Shown here in pieces: positions 51,604 through 60,999 of a stretch of DNA of 64,000 nt. Each line of letters begins with the position of its first letter. The stretch's first letter is position 1. The stretch spans positions 62,001 to 126,000 of the forward strand of contig CAQOGY010000002.1 of NCBI GenBank assembly GCA_948847595.1, in the 5' to 3' direction. The position numbers were made by a program, and so were the translations under genes. The notes below the pieces were generated by a model. That model worked only from the letters and a program-made list of their open reading frames with translations. It was not told the origin of the DNA and did no database searches. Source of the DNA: an uncultured Bacteroides sp. Lineage in GTDB: Bacteria; Bacteroidota; Bacteroidia; Bacteroidales; Bacteroidaceae.

Positions 51604-51714
51604 TAATTCCAGTGAGAAAAGAATGAGAGATACCTCTGTAAAAAGTATCTCTCATTCTATAATATCCTAGTTATTAGGTGATTATGCAAAAGTAGTGAGA
51701 CCGTGAGACTAAAA
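51604..51714 (-). repeat. Right 111-bp inverted repeat around the HU-like gene
   Basis: Inverted partner of 50462-50572. It starts 35 bases after the HU-like stop. It contains TACTTTTG on the minus strand, a -7 match directed back into the gene. Confidence 0.85.
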
Positions 51715-51757
51715 AAATTCTTTTATAGCAGACTTAGATATAATCACAACACCCAAA

Positions 51758-51785
51758 GAGGAAGCACAAATGAGCTTCCTCTTTT
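51758..51785. terminator. Bidirectional terminator
   Basis: A perfect eight-pair stem GAGGAAGC (51758-51765) with GCTTCCTC (51774-51781), T-rich on both outer sides. It can end both the HU-like unit and the DUF5722 operon. Confidence 0.7.
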
Positions 51786-51797
51786 ACCTAATATCGC

Positions 51798-53990
51798 TTA
51801 TGGAATATCTTGAATAATTCCTTCCCAACTATCAATCCCTATTCGAGATAAATACTGTTCAAAATAATCATCTTCTTCATCTGTATCCGCTTTTTGATAG
51901 GTTGTCCATACAGGCTTGGCTTCACCATTATGAGGTGCATCGGCATACTTACGCAATCCCAAACAAGCACCATCTCCCAAATGGTCAAACCAACTATGCC
52001 ATTGTATGCCATTAATACCGTCCAAATTGTTAATCTTCTTCCAACCATAAGCAAATCCGGCAGCCTGATCCTGCAAATCATCATCTTCATAAGATGGCGA
52101 ACATGTGCCCGCTTCAGAAAGCCATACAGAACGTCTGATAGTTCCTTTATATTGATTTCGGGATGTTTTCACCCACTTATCCAACACTTCCAAATTTTTC
52201 AAGGTCACATATTCCGTATCCATAGAATAAGTTGCCTGTTCATCATCCCAAGTACACGGGTTACCTAACTGAGCCGGGTAACTATGACACGCCAATGACC
52301 AGAAGAAATCACCTTCGCTTTCACTGAACTGATTCATAAAGTCGAGCATATCTCTTACTTTATACCAACCGCCACCGGCAGCGATATTCCATCCATGCGA
52401 GAAAGAGATAAAGACTTCTGAGTGCTGGTCATATTGATGCGCAATATTATAGCACATACGCATCGAACGGAGATAAGTATCCATAAACGTAGCAATCGGT
52501 TTGTCACCCATATTGGTCCAATGACTTCCTCCATCCACTTCGTTATGTATAATCCAGTGCGCTATGCGCATATTAGGAGCACTATATCTTTTTGCCAGGA
52601 AGTCAAGTGCTGCAGCGTAACAATTTGTAGACTCTATTGTGGTCATATTGGGCATTGTATAAGGAGCTATACCATTAAAATCCGGATGTTTCAAAAGAGT
52701 ACCGGCATCCCCAGTAGGAGGAACCAACAAAATACCTGCTACTGAGATTCCACGTTTACTCGTTTGCTCCAACACAGCATCAAATGAACTCTTCATATAT
52801 CCCTCATTAAAATAATATGTCCTGCCACCGTAAGTATGCGGAATATCTCCTTCTTGTTGAGAAAGATGCATGAAATGAGAGATAGGAATGTTGATGGTGG
52901 CACTAGCAATATCTAAAGCATCCAAATCAGATGCAAGGAATCCATGGTTTATCAATCCTCCCAACCCCTTCTTAGATTTTAAAGGAATAGCCTCAACACT
53001 TTGTTTTACGTGTATTTTATCCACGTTCGCATAGCGGGCATGAGAAACAATCTCATCCTTGGAAGCTCCTTCTTTGTATATAGCCCACTTAGACAATAAA
53101 CGATCATACTTATAGTCACCTATAGTAACATATCTATCCAACTGAACGTTAAAAGAGCCGTTTGATAAAGGTGTTTTATTTTCCACCTTTTCTACTTTGA
53201 ACATATCCACAAATGGAGGAATCTCTCCCAAGAAGAAAGTACCTTCTCCCGTATAGTTACCTTGAATACTGATCGTACTCTCTCCTACCACTACATCAGT
53301 TACATGGCAATCATATTCTTTATTCAGATAATCTTTAATTCCTTGTTCGTACTTCTCTTTATTAAGTGCTTCATTATTCTCGTCCTCTTCCGCCTGTTTT
53401 TCCTCATCATTCATTGTACGTAGGCATATATTACGCATTTGTATGATATTATTAGGCTGGTCTCCAAAATCCAGACGCAGATAATCTTTCACTTTTCCCC
53501 AATCAAACTCCTGTCTATATTTCTTTAGACGAACGCTGAATGAAGCCCATTCCGTAGAAGCAGGAACGGTTCCCGCACTCATGCTATGAGTAGCATCAAT
53601 CCCATTTTTTGCATCAGCAAAAAAGAGTTCTAGGTTACTCATCCCCATTTCCGTCTGATATTCAAATTCAAGAACATTACATTCTTCGGGAACATCTTCT
53701 TTAAACAAACCGGCAGTCGCCCAAGGATCACCATTAGTAGTTTCTATCGTATAACTACTGTCTTCATTCTGAGTTAACGTTACTCCCGACTTATAGGGCC
53801 CATCCAATAACATATAAACAGGCGGGATAACAATTTCCTCAGGAGGAATAACTTCTCCTCCATCGTCTTCAATAAAATCATCATTACAGGAAGACAAGTT
53901 CATCACAAAAAATGCCATTAAAAACAACATGCCACATCGCCCTAACAGGCGTTCAGGCCTTCTCGTAAAGAAAGCTTTCAAATTTTCCAT
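51798..53990 (-). CDS. DUF5722 lipoprotein, putative glycoside hydrolase
   Basis: A 730-residue surface lipoprotein (signal with lipobox LSSC, Cys35). Residues 55-195 are a beta-sandwich like a carbohydrate-binding module (DGDPWATAGLF-type start, ending NIIQMRNICLR). About 260-720 is the DUF5722 region, which looks like a TIM-barrel hydrolase: WIIHNEVDGGSHWTNMG has an Asn-Glu pair as in clan GH-A acid/base sites, and SVWLSEAGTCSP has a Glu suited to be the nucleophile. The substrate is unknown. The upstream gene is a shorter, frameshifted paralogue 31 bases away, in the same operon. Confidence 0.75.
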   Translation of the reverse strand: MENLKAFFTRRPERLLGRCGMLFLMAFFVMNLSSCNDDFIEDDGGEVIPPEEIVIPPVYMLLDGPYKSGVTLTQNEDSSYTIETTNGDPWATAGLFKEDVPEECNVLEFEYQTEMGMSNLELFFADAKNGIDATHSMSAGTVPASTEWASFSVRLKKYRQEFDWGKVKDYLRLDFGDQPNNIIQMRNICLRTMNDEEKQAEEDENNEALNKEKYEQGIKDYLNKEYDCHVTDVVVGESTISIQGNYTGEGTFFLGEIPPFVDMFKVEKVENKTPLSNGSFNVQLDRYVTIGDYKYDRLLSKWAIYKEGASKDEIVSHARYANVDKIHVKQSVEAIPLKSKKGLGGLINHGFLASDLDALDIASATINIPISHFMHLSQQEGDIPHTYGGRTYYFNEGYMKSSFDAVLEQTSKRGISVAGILLVPPTGDAGTLLKHPDFNGIAPYTMPNMTTIESTNCYAAALDFLAKRYSAPNMRIAHWIIHNEVDGGSHWTNMGDKPIATFMDTYLRSMRMCYNIAHQYDQHSEVFISFSHGWNIAAGGGWYKVRDMLDFMNQFSESEGDFFWSLACHSYPAQLGNPCTWDDEQATYSMDTEYVTLKNLEVLDKWVKTSRNQYKGTIRRSVWLSEAGTCSPSYEDDDLQDQAAGFAYGWKKINNLDGINGIQWHSWFDHLGDGACLGLRKYADAPHNGEAKPVWTTYQKADTDEEDDYFEQYLSRIGIDSWEGIIQDIP

Positions 53991-54021
53991 AATTTCAGTT
54001 TTTAGTTAATAATGTCGTTGA

Positions 54022-55730
54022 TTAAAAATTCTCAATAATATTCCAATCAGGAATTCCAATTAAAGGTAAGAATTGTTCGAAGTATTCATCTTCTTCATTT
54101 GTGCCTGCTTTTCGATAAACTTCCCACACAGGTTTGGCTTCCCCTCTGTAAGATTCATCCAAGTATTTACGCAATCCGAAGCAAGCTCCGTCTCCCGGAT
54201 GATCAAACCAATTATGCCATTGTAGCCCATCAATCCCTTCCAATGCATTGATTTTCTTCCAGGCGAAAGCTAAACTAGCCGCTTGCTTCTGAAAATCTTC
54301 ATCCGAATAAGTAGGAGAATTTACTCCAGCCTCAGAAAGCCAAACAGAGCGCTTAATAGTCCCCTTATATTTATTTTCTTTGGTAAGCGCCCACTTACTC
54401 AGAACTTCCAGATTCTTAAACGTAATAAATTGGGTATCCATGGAAAACGTTGCGTTCGGATCAATCCAAACACATGGATTCGTCAAATCCTGAGAATAGC
54501 TATGATAAGCTAATCCCCACTGAAAGTCCCCTTCTACCCGACTATAAACATTCAACAAATCAATGATTTCCTTGCTTGTATAGAGCCACCATCCCACATT
54601 CGCTATCTGTGTCCAAGAATGTGTAAAGGAGCCCAAAACCTCTGCCTGTTTATCATATTGGCGTACTATATTATAACATATACGCATTGATTTTATATAG
54701 GTATCCGTAAATACTGTAAGAGGTTTTACTCCCATATTTGTCCAGTCTATACAGCCGTCTACCTCATTATGCATAATCCAATGAGCTATGCGCCCGTAGC
54801 GATTGTCCGCCGTACAATATCTTTTCGCCAGAAAATCAAATGCTGCCGCATAACAATTTACCGATTCCAGAGTAGTCATATTAGGCATTGTATAAACCCC
54901 TCTTTCATAATCCGGATGTTGCAGCAATGCCCCCAAGTCAGGGTCTACGCATTTAGCTGCCGGTTCGACAAGAATGATGGCAGCAACAGCAATATTCCGT
55001 TTGGCTGCTTCTAAAAGAGGAACGTCAAGCACAGTCTTGAGGTAACCTTCATCCATATAATAGGTTCTTCCCCCATAAGTATGCGCAATATCTCCCGCTC
55101 TTGGCGTCAGATGCATAAACTGAGTGATACAAACATTAATCGTAGCACTACTTATCCCCAACAAAGTAAAATCCGATATATATTGGTTAGGAATAATTCC
55201 ACCCAACCCTTTCTTTGAAGTCAGTTTGATAGCCGGAAGATTCTGAAACGCATGAATTTCATCCGCTTGATGCGCATGAGAAACCAGCTGGTCTCTTTCT
55301 ACTCCCTCTTTATAAATAGCCCACTTTGACAAAAGACGGTCATATAATGCTCCATCCCTTTCTACATAGCGCTCTAACTTAATTTCAAAAGATGAATCTT
55401 CCAACTTCAACTTATAAGGAGCCTTCTTCACATCTATGATATCCAAATAAGGAGGAATCTCACCTAAAAAGATTCACCAGTAACGCAAACGGAAGATTCC
55501 ATTACTGAGACCTGAGAAATTTTACACGAATAGCTTTTCCCCAAATAAGCATTCAGATCTTGTTCGTGTTGAATATCTTCTTCGTCAAAAGGAGATTCAG
55601 GTATCTCCTCTTTCTCTTCCTCGTGACAGGAAGAAACAATGAAAGGACAGCAGGACAGAAACAAAAGAATAATAAACGACTCAATATAAGCCTTTCTCAT
55701 TTTAAAAAAATGACTTTTCAATAGCTCCAT
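54022..55730 (-). pseudogene. DUF5722 lipoprotein paralogue broken by a one-base deletion
   Basis: Two frames form one gene. The first (55730 to 55464) gives 88 residues with a lipoprotein signal (IVSSC) and ends VTGESF-stop. The second (read to 54022) continues as LGEIPPYLDIIDVKK and matches the intact neighbour over its whole length (its copy reads GEGTFFLGEIPPFVDM). At the junction, near 55464-55471, a run of five T would need to be six to restore the frame. The carbohydrate-binding domain of the neighbour is missing. The second frame keeps HNEVD and SEAGVNSP. It may be a pseudogene, a sequencing error in a homopolymer, or rescued by slippage. Confidence 0.8.
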
Positions 55731-55764
55731 AAGTAAACTGTAAAAGGGTTTAGGTTTAATTGTA

Positions 55765-55798
55765 CAAATATAGAGCTATTAATATGAACACATGCAAA
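55765..55798 (-). promoter_or_regulatory. Promoter of the DUF5722 operon
   Basis: TTTG, 22 bp, TATATTTG on the minus strand, 34 bases before the first start codon. Confidence 0.55.
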
Positions 55799-55891
55799 AT
55801 CCTACTTCTTTTTACAATTTTTATACACAGCAAAAAATATTACTACCGAAAAACATCTTAACTGGCAATCATCTATTATCACAAATGAATA

Positions 55892-57223
55892 CTAATCAAT
55901 CAGCAAAGCTTTCATTGGCTTTTTGTCTCCCATATAATAAACGGAAATACAAAAAGCTTCCCAACCCGCATATCCTCCGAATCGCCAGACATAAGAATCA
56001 ACCCAACAGGGAAACTCTTCGTATTTGAAAGAAACAACACCGTCTTCTGAGTGGAGATAAGTGGTCACTATATCCTGAAATTGCGCATGAGAACGTTTTG
56101 CGCATGGAATGACAAATGCCATATGCAAAACGATCGCACTTGCTGCCACAATTGATACACTTCTACACCAAACCGCATTAAATGAAGTCTGACCACTGAT
56201 CAGTTTGATTAAAATCACAACAGAAAACAACTCTATTCCAAACAATTGCCGGACATTTCGAAATCCTATAACCAAGCTAAAAACAAGTTCAATTAAGATT
56301 ACATAAAAATAAAGTTGATCATCATAGAAAAACTTTCTCAGGGTATGATTATTGTTGTTTCTCTTTTCACGAAAAAAAGTATATATCAGCAAAAACAGAA
56401 GAACATAAAATGCCCGAAGCTCACCGATTATCAATAAGAAAGTTTCCCAGATGGAAGGATGATCAAACGACGCGCGCCCGCGGGCAGCAGGCGATAAACA
56501 CAACAACAAGGTCCCAAGCCAAAAGCCGGCAACCAAAGCTATTTCAGGTGATTTAGGCTTCCTCTTATTATATTGTACACAATAAATAATAAACAAAGCC
56601 CCGGAAATGCCAATAACCAAAGATTCATGTGTCCAACCAGAAATGACGCCCAGCAAAAAAAGAAGAAAAGCAACTCCCCAATTCACCCTTTCCATTTGCC
56701 GCACTTTATTATAAACAAGCAGAAAAGCCAAGCAAAGAACGGCGCTCCAAGTATAATTGAGAGCACCACTCATCAGTAAAAAGAGATCAACCGGGCAAGG
56801 CAATAAGAACCATATAAAGAAAACAGCAACAACCCAGTAACCGAATTTTGTCAGATTTCTTTTTCCGGAAATCCATATAACCAACATATTAAGTAACAAA
56901 AAAGCGAATACATTGATTAAATTAAAACAATTCTCCCCCCAAAGTCCGGCAAACGACTGCTCCAGAATATGAGGAATGGTACGCCCATTCACATAAAAAT
57001 AGTGATTATATTGCGAAAAAATAACATCGGTAAATGATGATATCTTCTGCTCAAATCCTATCGATGCGCCTTCAAAGAAAGACTTAGCTGCCACAGGAGT
57101 CAAATAGAATGAATAAAGATAATCATCTCCACATATCGGAGTGTACATATTCATCAGGTAAAATAAACTTCCTATTATCAACAGAAATGCGCCAATACCA
57201 ATCCGAACCGTTTTTTTACTCAT
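55892..57223 (-). CDS. Multi-pass membrane protein, DUF6056-like, possible GT-C glycosyltransferase
   Basis: A 443-residue protein with about 11 membrane helices. The first periplasmic loop carries acidic residues, MYTPICGDDYLYSFYL, followed by a NHYFYVNGRTIPH segment, the pattern of GT-C enzymes that use polyprenyl-phosphate sugars. Directly behind gtrA- and gtrB-like genes, it fills the place of the serotype-specific gtrC in phage O-antigen cassettes. The sugar and acceptor are unknown. Confidence 0.65.
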   Translation of the reverse strand: MSKKTVRIGIGAFLLIIGSLFYLMNMYTPICGDDYLYSFYLTPVAAKSFFEGASIGFEQKISSFTDVIFSQYNHYFYVNGRTIPHILEQSFAGLWGENCFNLINVFAFLLLNMLVIWISGKRNLTKFGYWVVAVFFIWFLLPCPVDLFLLMSGALNYTWSAVLCLAFLLVYNKVRQMERVNWGVAFLLFLLGVISGWTHESLVIGISGALFIIYCVQYNKRKPKSPEIALVAGFWLGTLLLCLSPAARGRASFDHPSIWETFLLIIGELRAFYVLLFLLIYTFFREKRNNNNHTLRKFFYDDQLYFYVILIELVFSLVIGFRNVRQLFGIELFSVVILIKLISGQTSFNAVWCRSVSIVAASAIVLHMAFVIPCAKRSHAQFQDIVTTYLHSEDGVVSFKYEEFPCWVDSYVWRFGGYAGWEAFCISVYYMGDKKPMKALLID

Positions 57224-57231
57224 AATCTTAG

Positions 57232-58167
57232 TTATTGTTTCACACCATTATATTCTCTTGCAATGTAGGTAGGACGATTCTTTGTTTCATTGAAAATACG
57301 TCCTATATACTCCCCTATGACTCCCAAGGACAGCAATTGTATACCACCTAAGAAAAGAATCACGACCATCAGAGTAGGGAAACCCTGTACTACTTCGCCC
57401 CATATCAATGTTTTAAACATGATGAAGCACATATATATGAAAGCAACCAGGGAAACTATAATTCCAGCAAAAGTAGAAATACGTAAAGGAGCTACTGTGA
57501 AGGAAGTCACTCCTTCCACAGCCAGACTCAGAAGGCTGAAAAAGTTAAACGAAGATGTACCGGCAACACGATCTTCCTGCTCGAATTTGATCTCTTTCTT
57601 ACGAAATCCAATCCAGCAATACATACCTTTAGTATATCTTTGGCTCTCACGTAGCTGTTTTAAAGCGTTTATACAACAACGATCTAACAGTCTGAAATCA
57701 CCGACATTCGGGAGAATCTCCACACGGGTCGTTTTCTGTAATAGCTTATAGAATAACAAGGACAGATACTTACGCATCAAACTCTCCTTGCCTCTGGTTA
57801 TTCGCTTTGCGTATACATCATCATACCCTTCTTCCCAATATTTCAACATTTCAGGGATTAAGTGAGGAGGATGTTGCAAGTCAGCATCCATAATCACCAG
57901 ACAATCGCCCGTAGCATAATCGAAACCAGCTAACATTGCTACTTCTTTTCCAAAATTGCGCGACAGGTCGACAAAATTAATTCTCTCATCTTGTGATCTC
58001 AAAAATTTAATAACTTCCAATGTTTTATCATGGCTGCCATCATTAACAAACAAAATCTCCCACTCATATTCTGCATAAGAATCCATCATTTCTTTTAGCT
58101 TCGAATAGAGCTCCGGAAGAGAGAGTTCCTCGTTGTATGCAGGTATTAAAACACTAACTTTACTCAT
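57232..58167 (-). CDS. Polyprenyl-phosphate glycosyltransferase, GtrB-like (GT2)
   Basis: A 311-residue inner-membrane enzyme. The GT2 domain (1-225) has VSVLIPAYNEE, ILFVNDGSHDKT, RNFGKEVAMLAGFDYATGD and VIMDADLQHPP (DxD). Two membrane helices follow near 232-255 and 265-290, as in GtrB/DPM-type enzymes that load a sugar onto polyprenyl phosphate. It overlaps the gtrA gene by 4 bases. Confidence 0.9.
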   Translation of the reverse strand: MSKVSVLIPAYNEELSLPELYSKLKEMMDSYAEYEWEILFVNDGSHDKTLEVIKFLRSQDERINFVDLSRNFGKEVAMLAGFDYATGDCLVIMDADLQHPPHLIPEMLKYWEEGYDDVYAKRITRGKESLMRKYLSLLFYKLLQKTTRVEILPNVGDFRLLDRCCINALKQLRESQRYTKGMYCWIGFRKKEIKFEQEDRVAGTSSFNFFSLLSLAVEGVTSFTVAPLRISTFAGIIVSLVAFIYMCFIMFKTLIWGEVVQGFPTLMVVILFLGGIQLLSLGVIGEYIGRIFNETKNRPTYIAREYNGVKQ

Positions 58168-58547
58168 ATTTTTTTAGATTTTAGAACAAAACGAACAAGA
58201 AGGAAATTAACCGGTACTACTAATGCAAACACAGGAAGAGGTGCCCATCTCTCGGGAACTCCGATCCATATAAATAGCGACAACAGCCCGATATGCAACA
58301 AATAATTGACAAAATGACTGATGCCAAATCCTATTCCTTTCCTAACAGTAGGCTTAGTATTAAAGGTGAATATATTAGACAAGTAAAAATTCAGAATAAA
58401 GCTAATAACATAACCAATAGTATATGCAATAGCTGGTAACATCAGTACACATAAAAAGAAATAAATACCATAATGAGTAGCAGTTGCCAGAATACCAACC
58501 AATATGAAACGAACAAACTCTCTACGCTTATTAAAAACAGACATCAT
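58164..58547 (-). CDS. GtrA-like flippase family protein
   Basis: A 127-residue protein with four membrane helices (RFILVGILATATHYGIYFFL; YTIGYVISFILNFYLSNIFTF), paralogous to the protein at 41888. As first gene of a gtrA-gtrB-gtrC-like set, it should flip the lipid-linked sugar made by the next gene. The start at 58547 follows the family; an internal ATG two codons on is equally possible. Confidence 0.88.
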   Translation of the reverse strand: MMSVFNKRREFVRFILVGILATATHYGIYFFLCVLMLPAIAYTIGYVISFILNFYLSNIFTFNTKPTVRKGIGFGISHFVNYLLHIGLLSLFIWIGVPERWAPLPVFALVVPVNFLLVRFVLKSKKI

Positions 58548-58765
58548 CCAATACTCTTTTATTGATTTTGATCCAACTACCTACAGAAGACTTATAAAAC
58601 GGTACAATATTATAAATAATATGTAAGACCAGCAAAGAAAAGTATAACTAAATATACAAAAATAAATAATGTTACTTCTCCATTTGATTAAATCATAGAA
58701 TGATATCTAAGGTGCAATTTCTCTATTCATCTTCATGAGTTACCACCACACATCACTTTATACAT

Positions 58766-59644
58766 TCAAGAAAAAAGCTCCCTTATTTTGATCACAACAT
58801 CCATATTCTGCGAATCAAATTTTCGAGCAAACAAATGCTCTGTTTCTAATAAATATTGCAAATCCTCCATTTTCCAAACATAAGGATTCCCCCGTTCCCA
58901 ATCAATTGCACGAAGTCCGGCATTCAACTGCTCACTACCTGGATAAATATGACTCCGCCTTTCTGAGTTCCACAATATAGATTGAAGAAATATTTCGTCA
59001 CCACAGCAAACATTTTTAAAACGCCTTAAAATAAAAGACTTTTGAGCTAATATAATTGTTAGCAACTCATGCGTAATACTAACCCAATTGGAACCCTTTT
59101 TAAATTCAATTTCTTTAGGTCGGTTATAATGGAAGAAATCCTGCAACTTTAAAAAGTTTATTCGAAGAGATTGTACTTGCTTTTTAAAAATACGAGGTGG
59201 AATTTTATAATAACGACAGAACAAATGATATTTAAAAACCTTTCTTTCGAGATCTTTTAAATTAGCCTCACCACAAGAGTAAGGCACAAACTCATACCCC
59301 TTATTTTTCTCGAAGAAATGATGGATATAGTCTTGTGACTTTATCGGCAAATCGACTCCTGACAACAAATGATAATAATCATAAGGACCTTTCATACTGG
59401 CTGTCTCAAGTAACAACAGTTCAGCCTTTACCACACTAATATCACCCCATCTTACGTCAAGACGTTGCTCAAGTACAAAAAGACGAGCTTTTGCAAGCCG
59501 AAATAAATCTTGCTCTAAAGGTCCGAGCACGACTTTCTTATCAATATGCAAATATATATCATTCCTCCCATCATCAAGCATAGAAAGTAGTATCTTCAAT
59601 ATTTGAAATTCATTATGGGCCAGAATTAAAAAAGCATGTCTCAT
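58766..59644 (-). CDS. GT14 family (core-2/I-branching type) glycosyltransferase
   Basis: A 292-residue cytosolic transferase. The N-terminal RHAFLILAHNEFQILKILLSMLDD and DIYLHIDKK, then YYHLLSGVDLPIKS and WVSITHELLTIIL with CCGDEIFLQSIL, are the hallmarks of bacterial GT14 proteins, related to beta-1,6-GlcNAc and xylosyl transferases. The ATG at 59644 is chosen. The longer frames begin at or before the predicted transcript start. It is divergent from the sugar-modification operon. Confidence 0.85.
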   Translation of the reverse strand: MRHAFLILAHNEFQILKILLSMLDDGRNDIYLHIDKKVVLGPLEQDLFRLAKARLFVLEQRLDVRWGDISVVKAELLLLETASMKGPYDYYHLLSGVDLPIKSQDYIHHFFEKNKGYEFVPYSCGEANLKDLERKVFKYHLFCRYYKIPPRIFKKQVQSLRINFLKLQDFFHYNRPKEIEFKKGSNWVSITHELLTIILAQKSFILRRFKNVCCGDEIFLQSILWNSERRSHIYPGSEQLNAGLRAIDWERGNPYVWKMEDLQYLLETEHLFARKFDSQNMDVVIKIRELFS

Positions 59645-59678
59645 TACCTTTGCATCATTAAATAAGTTCATTATCATG

Positions 59679-59710
59679 CAAAGATACAACAGATAGAATT
59701 CCAATACAAC
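59679..59710 (-). promoter_or_regulatory. Promoter of the GT14 gene
   Basis: GTTG, 20 bp, TATCTTTG on the minus strand. Confidence 0.6.
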
Positions 59711-59738
59711 AATAGTTAGATAAATTCCAAACATATAT

Positions 59739-59769
59739 TTTGATAAGTATTGGAATCTATCTATCTTTG
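59739..59769 (+). promoter_or_regulatory. Promoter of the glycan-modification operon
   Basis: TTTG (59739-59742), 19 bp, TATCTTTG (59762-59769), an exact consensus. A leader of about 110 bases follows, with no antitermination gene and no invertible repeats. Confidence 0.8.
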
Positions 59770-59888
59770 TGAAATTTAAGTCTTAAATCATTAAATTGGA
59801 GCTGAAACCCGGTTCTTAATGGAGACAAAGACAATAACGTCATTAACCTAAACAACTATTATATAGACCAATAATATCCATAATTACA

Positions 59889-60998
59889 ATGATAGACAAA
59901 CCTATATATGTGACTTCCCCCCTACTGCCTTCTTTGGAAGATTTTACTTTCTTATTAAAAGAAATATGGGAAAGCAAAATGCTGACAAATAATGGCAACT
60001 TCCATCAAAAGCTAGAAGAGGAATTAGCTAAGTATCTTAAAGTTCCCTATCTCAGTTTGTTTACGAACGGCACTCTACCTTTGATAACCGCTTTACAAGC
60101 AATGAGAATTACCGGTGAAGTGATAACTACTCCCTTTAGCTTTGTAGCAACAACACATTCTCTTTGGTGGAATGGAATCAAACCTGTTTTTGTAGACATT
60201 GAGCCAGAAACCTGTAATCTGGATCCTAGTAAAATAGAAGCGGCCATTACCCCCAGGACTACAGCTATCATGCCTGTACACGTTTACGGGAAGCCTTGTA
60301 AAACGAAAGAGATTCAAGAAATTGCCAATAAATATGGATTAAAAGTCATATATGATGCCGCTCATGCTTTTGGAGTAGAAATAAACGGGGAAAGCATTTT
60401 AAACTTTGGAGATATGGCTACTCTAAGTTTTCATGCAACGAAAGTTTACAATACTTTGGAAGGTGGAGCATTAGTCGTTCATGACGAGCAGACTAAAAAG
60501 CGCATCGACTATCTAAAGAACTTTGGTTTTGCCAGTGAAACTGAAGTTGTAGCCCCCGGTATTAATAGTAAAGTAGATGAGGTACGCGCTGCATACGGAT
60601 TACTTAACCTTAAGCAAGTAGATCATGCAATCAATTCCCGTCGCAAAGTAGCCATAAGATATAGAGATGAACTTCAAGGTGTTAAAGGGATAACCTTTTT
60701 CAATGATATACCAGGAGTACGCCACAATTATTCTTATTTCCCAATTTTCATAAATGCTGAAGAATATGGAATGACGCGTGATGAACTTTATTTTAAGATG
60801 AAGGAACATAATGTATTCGGACGCCGTTATTTCTATCCGCTAATCAGTACATTCTCAACATATCGCGGATTAGATTCTGCTAACCCTGACAATCTGCCAA
60901 TAGCAACCCAAATGTCCAATAACGTCATCTGCTTGCCAATGCACCATGCTTTAAGTGAAAATGAAGTCGAGTATATCCTCCAAATTATAAAGAAATAG
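59889..60998 (+). CDS. DegT/DnrJ/EryC1 family sugar aminotransferase
   Basis: A 369-residue PLP enzyme that would place an amino group on a nucleotide-linked keto sugar. LFTNGTLPLITALQA binds the cofactor, IYDAAHAFGVE holds the PLP-contacting Asp, and FHATKVYNTLEGGALV holds the PLP lysine. The family resembles dTDP-4-amino-4,6-dideoxyglucose makers (VioA-like), but the exact sugar cannot be read from sequence. It is first of a tight operon, 1 base before the next gene. Confidence 0.88.
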   Translation: MIDKPIYVTSPLLPSLEDFTFLLKEIWESKMLTNNGNFHQKLEEELAKYLKVPYLSLFTNGTLPLITALQAMRITGEVITTPFSFVATTHSLWWNGIKPVFVDIEPETCNLDPSKIEAAITPRTTAIMPVHVYGKPCKTKEIQEIANKYGLKVIYDAAHAFGVEINGESILNFGDMATLSFHATKVYNTLEGGALVVHDEQTKKRIDYLKNFGFASETEVVAPGINSKVDEVRAAYGLLNLKQVDHAINSRRKVAIRYRDELQGVKGITFFNDIPGVRHNYSYFPIFINAEEYGMTRDELYFKMKEHNVFGRRYFYPLISTFSTYRGLDSANPDNLPIATQMSNNVICLPMHHALSENEVEYILQIIKK

Positions 60999-60999
60999 T

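Noticed and set aside
50462..51714. Inverted repeats considered as a phase-variable promoter switch
   Set aside because: The only promoters lie with the gene inside, or within both repeats, so inversion would not change its expression in a simple way; identity of about 90 percent and no recombinase nearby.
55792..56028. Plus-strand frame of 78 codons at the end of the DUF6056-like gene
   Set aside because: Overlaps the 3' end of that gene antisense; AT-rich, no ribosome site or domain.
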